Shown here: positions 41,074 to 49,934 of the stretch, piece after piece | Layout: each line of letters starts with the position of its first letter | How positions within the stretch are numbered: the first letter of the stretch is position 1 | Assembly: GCF_030816505.1 (NCBI RefSeq) | Contig: NZ_JAUSYB010000001.1 | Location: 744,001 to 808,000 of the forward strand | Length of the DNA stretch: 64,000 nt | From: Microbacterium sp. W4I20 | Lineage (GTDB): Bacteria; Actinomycetota; Actinomycetes; Actinomycetales; Microbacteriaceae | Reading direction: 5' to 3' | The notes under the pieces: model-generated | What the model saw: the letters and a program-made list of their open reading frames with translations, nothing else | Told to the model about the DNA's origin: nothing | The model's database searches: none | Position numbers and translations under genes: made by a program

Positions 41074-43217
41074 TACGCGCCGCCGAGAGCCTGACGCAGC
41101 AGATGCATGAGCGCGGCCAGCTGGATCGGCTCCGCCGCCTTCTCGTCGATCGCCTCGCCGTCGAGCGCACGCGCCGCCAGGCCCTGCTTCTGGTCGATGA
41201 GCTCCGCGATCTTGGTGTCGATCGTGTGCGCGGCGATGATGCGCCAGGCCGTCACGGGCTCGTCCTGCCCGATGCGGTGCACACGGTCGATCGCCTGCGT
41301 CTGCTCGGCCGCCGTCCACGACAGCTCGGCGAGCACGACGTTGGATGCCGCCTGCATGTTGAGGCCGACGCCTGCCGCGGTGAGCGAGCAGACGGCGATC
41401 CCGACCTCGGGGTCGCCGTTGAAGTCGTCGATCGCCTGCTGGCGGGCCGTCGACGTCTGGTCGCCTCGGATCGAGACGGCGCGGATGCCGACCGAGGCGA
41501 AGTGCGCCTCCGCCTGGTCCATCACGTCGATGTGCTTCGCGAAGAACACCACCTTGCCGACGGAACGCTGCAGCTGCGCGGCGTAATCCGCCGCGAGCTG
41601 CGCCTTCGCCTGGCCGATGCGGCGGACCATCGTGAAGACGTTGTCTCCGCCGGTGCCCGCTGCCTTCGACTCCTCGAGCTCGTTCAGCGCGACCAGGCGC
41701 ACGATGTCGTCGTCGATCTCGCCGGGCGCCAGTCCGCGATCGCCCCGGGCCTCGATGATGCGACGGTAGCGAGCGGCCAGCCGCTCCCCCAGCTCGCGCT
41801 CGGCCTGACGGATGCTGCGCCCGAACTCGTCGTCGAGCTGCACCGGCAGGTCGGCGATGAGCTTGTCGGGCAGGTCCGCCGCGACGTCCTTCTTCTTGCG
41901 ACGGACGATCCCCATCGAGATCACCGCATCGCGGGCCTCCGGATAGAACGCCTTGTCGGCGGGCGTGTAGCCGGTCGCGTCGAGCTTCTCCATCAGCTCG
42001 GGACCCGGCTTCTCGCCCGTCGTCCAGCCGAGGAAGCGCCAGATCGCGTCGAAGTCCTCGACGTCGTTGATCAGCGGGGTTCCGGTGAGAGCGAGCATGA
42101 GCGGATTCCCGCCCGGAGTGCGCTCCCGCATCCGCGAGGCGAGCGCCAGCACGTTCTGCGAACGCTGCGAGGAGAGGTTCTTGATGAAGTGCGCCTCGTC
42201 GACCACCATGCCGCGGAGGCCGATCGATCCGAGCCACGAGAGGTGGCGGTCGAGGATCTCGTAGTTGACGATGAACACGTCCGCGAAGGCGTCGATGTCG
42301 GTGCCGTCGCCCTGAATGACCGTGGCGCGTCGCTGCGGCGTCCAGCGCTCGACCTCACGCGCCCAGTTCATCTTGACGACGTTCGGCACGACCGCGAGCA
42401 GCGGATAGGCGCCCGCGATCGAGGCGGCGAGGAGCGACTGCGCGGTCTTGCCGAGACCGGGCTCATCCGCGAGGAGGAAGCTCCGGTGCCCGCCGCGCAC
42501 GGCTTCGAGGAACCGGGACTGGTGCACCATCACCTCGAGGCCCTTGGGCGAGAGGTGGTCGTACTCGGGTGCGGGCGGCAGCTCCATGGTGGCGGCGGAC
42601 CCGCCGGCGCCGGTCTCGAACGCCTTGTACAGCGGGCCCATCAGCTCCCAGCCGTCGAGGCGACGGCGCGGGGTCGACGTGCTGCGCGGAGTCAGATCCG
42701 GCGCCAGGAAGGGGTTGGCCAGCTGACGCGACTCGACCGATGGCGGCGTGACCTGCCGTTCGGCGATGGCCGCCGGGACCGACGAGATCTGCACCGGCGC
42801 GGCATCCGCGATGATGAGCTCCTCCGGCGCGAGCTCCGCGCCGGACTCGAGCAGCCAGTCGCGCCGCATCCGCTTGGCCACCGGGGAGGTCGCCTGATCG
42901 GCCTCGAGGAGTTGGATGAGCGATGTGTCGCGCGCCGCGGTCTTCGCGAGGATCGTGGCGACGCCGTCGAGTCGCTTGAGCAGCTCAACGCGGGCGGGGT
43001 CGCCGATCTCGGCATCCGCCTTCACCCTGGCGCGCTCTTCGCGCACCAGGAACGCGATGACCTGGAACTTGACCCGGTTCGTCGGGCCGAGCTTTCCCCG
43101 CTGCGACTTCGCCTCGATCTCGCGCACCTTGCGCGCGAGGATCGGGATGAGGGGGGCCTCGTCGTCTCGACGGGACGTCTTCTTGCGCCGCGTGGCGGCG
43201 GTTGCCGTGGTCGGCAT
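41073..43217 (-). CDS. SNF2-like DEAD/DEAH-box helicase
   Basis: The 714-residue protein has an uncharacterised Arg/Lys-rich N-terminal region (about 1-210) and then an SNF2-type motor similar to SMARCAL1-like enzymes: motif I DEPGLGKTAQSLLAASI, Ia VVPNVVKMNWAREVERW, II VVDEAHFIKN, III LALTGTPLINDVEDF; C-terminal lobe with KVVFFAKHIDVMDQ, CSLTAAGVGLNMQAASNVVLAE and motif VI QAIDRVHRIGQDEPV. It likely remodels or anneals DNA; no methylase or nuclease gene is adjacent. ATG 43217 follows GGAGGAGC. Confidence 0.9.
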   Translation of the reverse strand: MPTTATAATRRKKTSRRDDEAPLIPILARKVREIEAKSQRGKLGPTNRVKFQVIAFLVREERARVKADAEIGDPARVELLKRLDGVATILAKTAARDTSLIQLLEADQATSPVAKRMRRDWLLESGAELAPEELIIADAAPVQISSVPAAIAERQVTPPSVESRQLANPFLAPDLTPRSTSTPRRRLDGWELMGPLYKAFETGAGGSAATMELPPAPEYDHLSPKGLEVMVHQSRFLEAVRGGHRSFLLADEPGLGKTAQSLLAASIAGAYPLLAVVPNVVKMNWAREVERWTPQRRATVIQGDGTDIDAFADVFIVNYEILDRHLSWLGSIGLRGMVVDEAHFIKNLSSQRSQNVLALASRMRERTPGGNPLMLALTGTPLINDVEDFDAIWRFLGWTTGEKPGPELMEKLDATGYTPADKAFYPEARDAVISMGIVRRKKKDVAADLPDKLIADLPVQLDDEFGRSIRQAERELGERLAARYRRIIEARGDRGLAPGEIDDDIVRLVALNELEESKAAGTGGDNVFTMVRRIGQAKAQLAADYAAQLQRSVGKVVFFAKHIDVMDQAEAHFASVGIRAVSIRGDQTSTARQQAIDDFNGDPEVGIAVCSLTAAGVGLNMQAASNVVLAELSWTAAEQTQAIDRVHRIGQDEPVTAWRIIAAHTIDTKIAELIDQKQGLAARALDGEAIDEKAAEPIQLAALMHLLRQALGGA

Positions 43218-43439
43218 GCTCCTCCTGAGCGTGAAGGCCCCGGCATCTCCGTGAAACCGTGGGCCGTTCTCGATGTCCGCGTGTGGCGTGAGCCATGACC
43301 GTACGGACAGTTGTTCCGGTTTCCGCCGATGCACGCGTGACGCGTGAGGGTCGGTGAGAACCGAGGTCCAGTCTACGTCATACCGCCGGGACGACGCAGG
43401 ATCTCGCCGTCCGCAGGGACTTTCGTGTTGCGGCCAGGG

Positions 43440-44390
43440 CTACGCCTGCGCCGCCAGGACCACTCGGGCGTCGGCGACATCGACCGCGATCTGCGCCGCG
43501 AGCTTCTCGATCCCCTCGTAGGCGACCATCCCCCGGAGCCTCCGGACGAACTCGACGGTGACGTCGTGACCGTAGAGCTCGAGGCCCGTCTCGTCGAGGA
43601 CGTGCGCCTCCACCTGACGCTCGAGCACGTCGTCGAAGGTCGGGTTCGTGCCCACCGAGATCGCCGACGGATGCCGGATGCCGGTGTCGTGATCGACGAG
43701 CCACCCGGCGTACACGCCGTCGGCCGGGACGAAGGCATCCGTGATCGTGGAGAGATTGGCGGTCGGGAATCCGAGCTCACGACCGCGCTTGAGTCCGTGC
43801 ACGACCTCTCCGCGCACGTCCGGGTACCGCCCGAGCGCACGAGCCGCCTCCTCGACGTCGCCCTCGACCAGCAGCTCGCGGATCCAGGTCGACGACACGC
43901 GTCGCTCGGACCCGGCCAGGTAGACGTCATCGACGACCTCGACCGTGAAGCCGTGTGTCGGTGCGAGCCGGCGCAGCAGGGCCGGAGTCCCCTCGCCGCC
44001 CCGGCCGAAGCGGAAGTCCTCGCCGACGAGCACCTGCGAAACGCCGAGCGCCCCGACCAGGATGTCGACGACGAAGGCCTCGGCGCTGCGGGAGGCGAGT
44101 TCTTCGTCGAAGGTGAGCACGAGCGTCGCGTCGAGTCCGAGTTCGCCGAGCAGCTCGAGCTTGCGGTCGACGGTGACGACGTTCTCGGGGCACCGGTCCG
44201 GGCGCAGCACGGCGAGCGGGTTGCGGTCGAAGGTGACGGCGACCGCCTGGCTCCCCGATGCTGCAGCGGCTTCCTTCAGGCGCTGGATCACGGCACGATG
44301 ACCGGCGTGCACGCCGTCGAACTTGCCGATCGCCACAGCACTCGGCCCGAAACCGTGCGGGACCTCGTCGGGGCTGCGGAAGACGATCAC
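43440..44390 (-). CDS. ribF: bifunctional riboflavin kinase/FAD synthetase
   Basis: The 316-residue protein has the nucleotidyltransferase domain (AIGKFDGVHAGHRAVIQRL, VTFDRNPLAVLRPDRCPENV, VLVGEDFRFGRGGEGT, SSTWIRELL) and the C-terminal flavokinase domain (VVHGLKRGRELGFPTANL, GVYAGWL, ISVGTNPTF, HVLDETGLELYG). It makes FMN and FAD. GTG 44390 overlaps the upstream membrane-protein stop by 4 nt (GTGA). Confidence 0.96.
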   Translation of the reverse strand: MIVFRSPDEVPHGFGPSAVAIGKFDGVHAGHRAVIQRLKEAAAASGSQAVAVTFDRNPLAVLRPDRCPENVVTVDRKLELLGELGLDATLVLTFDEELASRSAEAFVVDILVGALGVSQVLVGEDFRFGRGGEGTPALLRRLAPTHGFTVEVVDDVYLAGSERRVSSTWIRELLVEGDVEEAARALGRYPDVRGEVVHGLKRGRELGFPTANLSTITDAFVPADGVYAGWLVDHDTGIRHPSAISVGTNPTFDDVLERQVEAHVLDETGLELYGHDVTVEFVRRLRGMVAYEGIEKLAAQIAVDVADARVVLAAQA

Positions 44391-44824
44391 GCGCCGACCT
44401 CGAGCGGGCGGCCGGCGGTCGCCGGCCGGTGCGTGCGGAGCCACCAGATGCCGAACACCGGGAGGACCAGCGGGATGAACAGGTAACCGCGGCCGAACAG
44501 CGACCACACGGTCTCGTGCTGGAAGAGATCGGGGAGCAGGATGCTGAGCAGCCCCACGACGATCACTCCGGTGAGCTCGAAGACGATCGCGACCCACGCC
44601 ACGGCGTACCAGCCCTGCCGACGGGCGAGGACGAGGGCCAGCGTCGCCAGGATGTAGACGACGGCGGCCAGCGCGGAGAGCGAGTATGCGAGCGGTGCCT
44701 CGTCGAATCGGCGGACGATCTGCACGAAGCTGCGCCCCGTGGCCGCCAGCGCCATCACGGCATAGACGATCACGAGGACACGACCAATTCCGGTCATCCG
44801 AGTGGAGGGGGCGAGGGAGCTCAT
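44387..44824 (-). CDS. four-helix membrane protein upstream of ribF
   Basis: The 145-residue protein has four hydrophobic helices (VLVIVYAVMALAATG, ALAAVVYILATLALVLA, VFELTGVIVVGLLSILL, LFIPLVLPVFGIWWL). I chose ATG 44824 because TAGAAT overlaps the more upstream ATG at 44836, which makes that one part of the promoter. Function unknown. Coupled to ribF by GTGA. Confidence 0.75.
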   Translation of the reverse strand: MSSLAPSTRMTGIGRVLVIVYAVMALAATGRSFVQIVRRFDEAPLAYSLSALAAVVYILATLALVLARRQGWYAVAWVAIVFELTGVIVVGLLSILLPDLFQHETVWSLFGRGYLFIPLVLPVFGIWWLRTHRPATAGRPLEVGA

Positions 44825-44881
44825 AGCGCGTTCCATTCTAGAGCCGCGCGACGTGGCGCAGCTCCGCGGGGACCCGTCGCG

Positions 44882-45250
44882 TCACGCGATCTGCACCGAC
44901 CAGATGACCTGCATCCGCCACAGCATGATCGCGATCGCCAGAGCGGCGACGCCGAGGATGACGGTGCTCCAGCGGCTGCGTTCCATCAGCGCCCAGAGCA
45001 CCGCCCCGATCGGCAGCAGTGCCGCCGACACGAGGTAGACCCAGAGCTCGAGCAGGTCGCCGGTCGGCGGGTTGCCCACCAACGGCGCGACGATCGCCAC
45101 GATCACCTGCACGACGAGAAGCACCTCGACGAGGGCGAGCGCACCGACGGTGTAGTCGCTGGGCCTCCGGCCCGCGAATCCGGCGGTGAGACAGAACACA
45201 CCGGCGGCGACGGCGATCACGACCTGGGCGATCGTCAGCCACATGATCAT
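44882..45250 (-). CDS. four-helix membrane protein downstream of truB
   Basis: The 122-residue hydrophobic protein starts MIMWLTIAQVVIAVAAGVFC and has four helices with a short GNPPTGD loop. Its ATG overlaps the truB stop (ATGA), so it is translated together with TruB. No known family recognised. A longer in-frame stretch upstream is antisense noise opposite mutY. Confidence 0.75.
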   Translation of the reverse strand: MIMWLTIAQVVIAVAAGVFCLTAGFAGRRPSDYTVGALALVEVLLVVQVIVAIVAPLVGNPPTGDLLELWVYLVSAALLPIGAVLWALMERSRWSTVILGVAALAIAIMLWRMQVIWSVQIA

Positions 45251-46140
45251 CGACCGGCCTCCGGCATGTTCATCGCGCTCTTGAGATCGGCCCCGCGCTT
45301 CTCGACGATGCCGACCAGCGCGCCTTCGTCGTCGATCGCTGCCGCAAGCGCTCCCTCGAGCCGCTGCGCCTGGCCGCCGAGGCGCTTGCCGTGGCGAAGG
45401 TCGCGGGCCTCCTCGTTCGACACGTGGAGCGGCTGCAGGATGCGTCCGGCTGCCTCGGCGGGCGCGAGGGTGGCGGCGCCGTCGAGGTCGTCGAGCACGA
45501 CGGCGTCGGCCACATCGAAGGGACCGACCCTGGTACGGCGCAGCGCCGTCAGGTGCCCGCCGACGCCGAGCATCGCACCCAGATCTCGGGCGAGCGCGCG
45601 GATGTAGGTCCCCGATGAGCAGTCGACGAGCACGTCGAGATCGAGGTGTCCCTCGCCTTCGCGTCGCGCGAGCACCTCGAATCGGGAGACCACCACCTCG
45701 CGCGCCGCCAGCACGACCTCTTCCCCGGCCCGCACACGGTCGTACGCACGGCGTCCGTCGACCTTGATCGCCGAGACCGCGCTCGGGATCTGCGAGATCT
45801 CGCCGGTGAGCGATGCCACACCGGCTGCCACGGCCTCGGTCGTCACCGCCGTCCATGCTTCCGGACTCGCGCGGGTGAGGATCTCTCCGTCGGCGTCGTC
45901 GGTGCCGGTGGTCTGGCCGAGTCGGATCGTGGCGACATAGGTCTTGTCGGCGCCGACGACGTAGGTGAGCAGTCGGGTCGCCCCTTCGATGCCGATGACG
46001 AGCAGCCCGGTGGCCATCGGGTCGAGAGTTCCCGCGTGACCGACCTTCCGGGTGCCGAATGCCCGCCGGGTGCGCGCGACCACGTCGTGACTGGTCATTC
46101 CTGCTGGCTTGTCGACGAGGAGGATGCCGGGCGAGACCAT
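45247..46140 (-). CDS. truB: tRNA pseudouridine(55) synthase
   Basis: TruB makes pseudouridine 55 in the T-arm of tRNAs. The 297-residue protein shows GILLVDKPAGMTSHDVV, KVGHAGTLDPMATGLL with the catalytic Asp40, RLGQTTGTDDADGE and VDCSSGTYIRALARDLG. The C-terminal PUA-like region is short. TAGGCT and exactly 6 nt precede ATG, predicting a leaderless mRNA divergent from leaderless mutY. Confidence 0.96.
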   Translation of the reverse strand: MVSPGILLVDKPAGMTSHDVVARTRRAFGTRKVGHAGTLDPMATGLLVIGIEGATRLLTYVVGADKTYVATIRLGQTTGTDDADGEILTRASPEAWTAVTTEAVAAGVASLTGEISQIPSAVSAIKVDGRRAYDRVRAGEEVVLAAREVVVSRFEVLARREGEGHLDLDVLVDCSSGTYIRALARDLGAMLGVGGHLTALRRTRVGPFDVADAVVLDDLDGAATLAPAEAAGRILQPLHVSNEEARDLRHGKRLGGQAQRLEGALAAAIDDEGALVGIVEKRGADLKSAMNMPEAGR

Positions 46141-46195
46141 CCCCCCAGCCTACGACGCCACCGGTACTGTCCGAGTCCTCGCCTAGGCTGTCGGA

Positions 46196-47095
46196 GTGCC
46201 CCCCACATCGTCGCTCTCGCCATCGGCGATGCGGCCGCTCACGGACTGGTATCGGGCCGGGGCTCGCGATCTGCCGTGGCGGCGGGCCGCGTTCCACGAG
46301 GAGTTCGGTGCCTGGGGCGTGCTCGTCAGCGAGTTCATGCTGCAGCAGACCCCCGTGTCCCGCGTCATCCCGCACCTGGAGGCCTGGCTGGACCGCTGGC
46401 CCACTCCTGCGACGATGGCGGCTGCGTCCGCGGCGGAGGTCGTGCAGCAGTGGGCGAACCTCGGTTACCCGCGCCGGGCGCTCTGGCTGCACCGTGCGGC
46501 GATCGAAGTGACCGCGCGCCACGGCGGGACCGTGCCCCGGGATGTCGACGCACTGCTCGCGCTGTCCGGGATCGGCGACTACACCGCCAGGGCGGTCGCC
46601 GTGTTCGCCTACGGCGACCGGCATCCTGTCGTCGACACGAACACGCGACGGGTCCTCGCCAGGGCCGTCGAGGGTCGCGCACAGCCAGCGTCTCCTTCGC
46701 GACGCGATCTGGAGGCGATGGCGGCGTTGCTGCCCGCGGATGACGCCGAGGCCGCAGTCGTGAACGCCGCCGCCATGGAGCTCGGCGCGACCGTGTGCAC
46801 GGCGCGCTCTCCGCGGTGCGAGGACTGCCCTCTCGCCGAAAGGTGCGCCTGGCTGGCCGCGGGCCGCCCGGACACGGGAGACACCCGGCGCCGTCAGGCC
46901 ACGTACGAGGGTTCCGATCGCCAGGCGCGGGGCGCGGTGCTGCGCCTGCTGCGCGAGGCCGCCCCCGAGGCCGTGCCCCTCGCCACCGTTCTGCCGGCAT
47001 GGCCCGACGCTCGTCAGCGGGACCGCGCGATCGACTCCCTCATCGCCGACGGACTCGCAGAGGCCGACGGGGAAGGCCTGTCGCTGCCGCGCTGA
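46196..47095 (+). CDS. mutY: A/G-specific adenine glycosylase
   Basis: MutY removes adenine mispaired with 8-oxoG. The 299-residue protein has catalytic Glu46 in SEFMLQQTPVSRV, the helix-hairpin-helix LSGIGDYTARAV with the catalytic Asp in VVDTNTRRVL, and the 4Fe-4S loop with Cys spacing C-x6-C-x2-C-x5-C (CTARSPRCEDCPLAERC). It ends about 50 residues earlier than E. coli MutY, and the usual NUDIX-like 8-oxoG-recognition domain is replaced by a short winged-helix-like tail. GTG 46196 has TAGGCT 6 nt upstream. Confidence 0.94.
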   Translation: MPPTSSLSPSAMRPLTDWYRAGARDLPWRRAAFHEEFGAWGVLVSEFMLQQTPVSRVIPHLEAWLDRWPTPATMAAASAAEVVQQWANLGYPRRALWLHRAAIEVTARHGGTVPRDVDALLALSGIGDYTARAVAVFAYGDRHPVVDTNTRRVLARAVEGRAQPASPSRRDLEAMAALLPADDAEAAVVNAAAMELGATVCTARSPRCEDCPLAERCAWLAAGRPDTGDTRRRQATYEGSDRQARGAVLRLLREAAPEAVPLATVLPAWPDARQRDRAIDSLIADGLAEADGEGLSLPR

Positions 47096-47108
47096 GCACG
47101 GTCCACCG

Positions 47109-49283
47109 TCAGAGGTGCTGGTTCGTCCGGTGCGCGAGAGCGGTGAGTTCGACGCGCTTGCGCACATCGAGTTTCGCGAAGACACGGCCGAGGTGCACCT
47201 CCACGGTGCGCACCGAGACGTTCAGCGCCGCCGCGATCTCGCGGTTGCCCGCGCCGCCCACGGCCAGCATCGCCGCCTCGAGCTCGCGCGCGGTGAGCAG
47301 CTGCGACCACGCGTGCCGGCATGCCTCCAGCGGGTCCGCCACGTCCCCCGTCCTATCGAGCATGTCGAGTCGATCCAGTCGGTGATGGATCGACCGTGCC
47401 CACGCGGTCGCGCCCGCCAGTTCGAACAGTCGCTGCGCGCTCTGCAGATGCCGGCGTGCGACGACGTGCTCGTCACGGATGGCGCACTGGATCCCCAGCA
47501 TCGCCTCGACCCTGGCGCGGGCGAAGGGCGAGCGCAGAGTGCGGGCGACCAGGTGCACCTCCTCGCGCTCGGTCCGCCATCGTCCGTCGGTCATCGTGGC
47601 GATCCGGATGCGCAGCTCGTGGCCGAGGAAGACCTCGGGGGGCGCGACGATGCCGGAGTCGGCACCGTCGGCCTCCCACGTCAGCGCGACCTCGTCGAGG
47701 CCGGGTACCGAGAACGTGGTCTGCGGTGCCCCCAGGTCGAGCCAGAGGCGCACCGAGGTCGCAGCGTCGTCGAAGTCCCCGGCGAGGAAGGCCTCGATCG
47801 CACGGTCCAGCAGCTGGTCGATCTTCACCGTCGGTGGGAACGCTGCGGTGAGCGCACGAGACACAGGACCGACTGCCCCGAGGACCGCGAGGTCGAGACG
47901 CCGCGCCAGCACCACCCCGAGACCTGCGAACGGCATCGCGATCGGGAGCTCTAAAGCGGCGCGGATGAGTCGGTCTCGCGCGACCCCGATATCGCCGCGC
48001 CAGGAGAGCAGCAGCGCCTCCACGACGGCCCGGTACGCCCGCACGACAGGGCTGTACTCGAATCCGGCGACGAGCGGGTCGACCTCGGCCTCCATCGCGT
48101 CGTTCGCCGTGCCCAGCAGGCGAAGTCCGCGGTCGACGTCGCCGTCCAGAGCCGCACGGAGCCCGCGGAGCATGCGTCCGGTCAGCGGGCCGGAGCCCGA
48201 GACGTCCTCACGGTCCCGCTCCCCCGCGATCAGCCAGGCGAGCGCCACGGCCGGATCACGCAGACTGCGCTCCGCGCCGACCCGGGCGCTACCCTCGCGG
48301 AGGGCCTCGAGCCACGATCGCATGCCGGAACGATCGTCGCGCTCGGCACAGAGCACGGCAGCGAGAGCCGCGGCCCTCGCCCACGAGTACCAGTCGTCGG
48401 GGTCATCGGTCCGAGGCCGCAGGGAACCGGGGTCGACGTCGGGCACCGTGCCATGCAGATGCGCGCGTGCCGTGATCAGTCCTGCGAGTCCTTGCAGCCG
48501 GAAGCGCTCCGTCCCGTGCGGGAACAGCCGACCGAGCCAGGCGGCGGCCTCCACCGCGAATCCCGCGCCGACGGAGGAGGCACCCGCCACGAGATAGGCC
48601 TCATCGCGATCGACGCCGACCGCATGCTTCGTCGCCTCGCGGGCGAGCAGCAGCGCTCTGTCCGGGTGCCCCGCCTCGGAGAGTTCCCGGGCGATGCGCG
48701 TCAGTTCGGCCGCGGTCGCCGGGTCGCCGTGGAACGAGGCGCGCGCTCGGTGCCAGTCGGCGCCCACGCGGTCGCCGTGATCCGCGCAGACCGTGCTGAG
48801 TCGATCGTGTACGGCCCCGACGACGGTGGTGGCCGTCCGTGCTCGGAGCCAGATGGCGAGCCGCGGGTCTATGAAGCGGGCACGGCCCACCCGCAGAACG
48901 AGGTGTCGTCCGACGGGTGCCGCAGCGATCTCCACCGCGGACCGCCCGTCGAAGGCGAGCAGCGGGGCCAGCCGGTCGTCGAGCGACACCGAGAGCGCGA
49001 GGAGCAGATCGCGATCGCGCGCGGGAAGGATCAAGTCGTGAAAGGCCCGCGCGATGGCCGGCACCAGCGGCAGCGGGTTGGGCAGAGGCCGCAGCCCGTG
49101 TCGCTGTGCCGGTGTCAGTCGCCCCGCCACCTCGCGGATCGTCAGCGCGTCGGCGTTCAGTTCGGCGGCCAGACGTGAGACCACGTGCGGAGCACACCCC
49201 AGCTCGCCGGCGAGCAGCAGTTCGATCAACGCCTCGATGTCGGAGGGCGCGATCGATCGATCGTGATGCGCGTTCGAACCCAC
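47109..49283 (-). CDS. large LuxR-type transcriptional regulator
   Basis: The 724-residue protein ends with a LuxR/NarL helix-turn-helix (LLTARELEAAMLAVGGAGNREIAAALNVSVRTVEVHLGRVFAKLDVRKRVEL). The long N-terminal part is helical and TPR-like (repeated A/L-rich pairs such as GHPDRALLLAREATKHA), as in LAL or MalT-like regulators, but no Walker A or B motif is visible, so it appears to lack the ATPase. Signal and targets unknown. GTG 49283 with GAGGGGGATC upstream. It lies convergent to mutY, between rbfA and truB. Confidence 0.85.
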   Translation of the reverse strand: MGSNAHHDRSIAPSDIEALIELLLAGELGCAPHVVSRLAAELNADALTIREVAGRLTPAQRHGLRPLPNPLPLVPAIARAFHDLILPARDRDLLLALSVSLDDRLAPLLAFDGRSAVEIAAAPVGRHLVLRVGRARFIDPRLAIWLRARTATTVVGAVHDRLSTVCADHGDRVGADWHRARASFHGDPATAAELTRIARELSEAGHPDRALLLAREATKHAVGVDRDEAYLVAGASSVGAGFAVEAAAWLGRLFPHGTERFRLQGLAGLITARAHLHGTVPDVDPGSLRPRTDDPDDWYSWARAAALAAVLCAERDDRSGMRSWLEALREGSARVGAERSLRDPAVALAWLIAGERDREDVSGSGPLTGRMLRGLRAALDGDVDRGLRLLGTANDAMEAEVDPLVAGFEYSPVVRAYRAVVEALLLSWRGDIGVARDRLIRAALELPIAMPFAGLGVVLARRLDLAVLGAVGPVSRALTAAFPPTVKIDQLLDRAIEAFLAGDFDDAATSVRLWLDLGAPQTTFSVPGLDEVALTWEADGADSGIVAPPEVFLGHELRIRIATMTDGRWRTEREEVHLVARTLRSPFARARVEAMLGIQCAIRDEHVVARRHLQSAQRLFELAGATAWARSIHHRLDRLDMLDRTGDVADPLEACRHAWSQLLTARELEAAMLAVGGAGNREIAAALNVSVRTVEVHLGRVFAKLDVRKRVELTALAHRTNQHL

Positions 49284-49409
49284 GATGCCGATCCCCCTCA
49301 GCTCGGCGGGACACGATCCCGCAGAGCCGAGGCTAGCAATTCGAAGTGGGCCGTGAGGCGCGAAACGACGCTGTATATCGGTTGGCGCGATCAGACGATC
49401 GCGCCAACC

Positions 49410-49835
49410 TCAATCCTGGTCGTCGTCGGTGCGGTACGGGTCCGCTTCGCCGGCGTGAGATGCCGACGATGCGAGCCTGGCCACCTCGGCGTCGCGCTCC
49501 TGCGCCTGGCGCAGCAGTGCCCCGATGTGGTCGGCGTTCTCCGGCAGCGCGTCAGGGATGAATTCGAGCGTCGGCACGAGACGCGTACTCAGCTGCCGTC
49601 CGACCTCGCTGCGCAGCATGCCGGTCGCGGAGGTGAGGGCCTCGCCGCTGGCGATGCGCTCCTCCTCCGTGCCCAACACCGTGTAGAACACGGACGCGTG
49701 CTGAAGGTCGCCGCTGACGCGGCAGTCGGTGAGGGTGACGAAGCCGAGGCGCGGGTCGCGCAGACCCTTCTCCAGTCGCTCGGCGAGGATCACGCGGATG
49801 CGGTCCGCCAGACGAGCCTGTCTTTCACCAGCCAT
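49410..49835 (-). CDS. rbfA: 30S ribosome-binding factor A
   Basis: The 141-residue KH-like protein (RQARLADRIRVILAERLEKGLRDPRLGFVTLTDCRVSGDLQHASVFYTVLG, LRSEVGRQLSTRLVPTLEFIPD) matures the 16S rRNA 5' end. ATG 49835 follows AAGGAGAGAAAA. The acidic tail EADPYRTDDDQD is typical of actinobacterial forms. It lies downstream of infB across a 99-nt gap that contains a long hairpin. Confidence 0.95.
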   Translation of the reverse strand: MAGERQARLADRIRVILAERLEKGLRDPRLGFVTLTDCRVSGDLQHASVFYTVLGTEEERIASGEALTSATGMLRSEVGRQLSTRLVPTLEFIPDALPENADHIGALLRQAQERDAEVARLASSASHAGEADPYRTDDDQD

Positions 49836-49859
49836 TTTTCTCTCCTTCTCCACGAAGTC

Positions 49860-49920
49860 CTCGGGCGCCCTTCGTCTCGCTCAGCTCGCTCACGAGCCGG
49901 AGCGAGGAAGGACGCCCGAG
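49860..49920 (-). repeat. long imperfect hairpin between infB and rbfA
   Basis: CTCGGGCGTCCTTC and GAAGGGCGCCCGAG (14 bp, one G-U) enclose an inner CGCT/AGCG-rich stem built from repeated GCTCGCTC-like units. It has no U-tract, so it could be a processing site, a partial terminator or a dispersed palindromic element. Confidence 0.55.
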
Positions 49921-49934
49921 TGATTTCGACCAGG

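Noticed and set aside
41073..43217. Phage-defence system around the SNF2-like helicase
   Set aside because: No methyltransferase, nuclease or other defence gene is nearby; neighbours are pfkA and ribF.
43320..43345. Tandem ACGCGTG repeat
   Set aside because: Two copies of a 7-mer in GC-rich DNA; no wider repeat or palindrome supports function.
45251..47185. In-frame upstream extension of the 122-residue membrane protein through truB and mutY
   Set aside because: Low-complexity antisense sequence; the ATGA overlap with truB gives a natural start at 45250.
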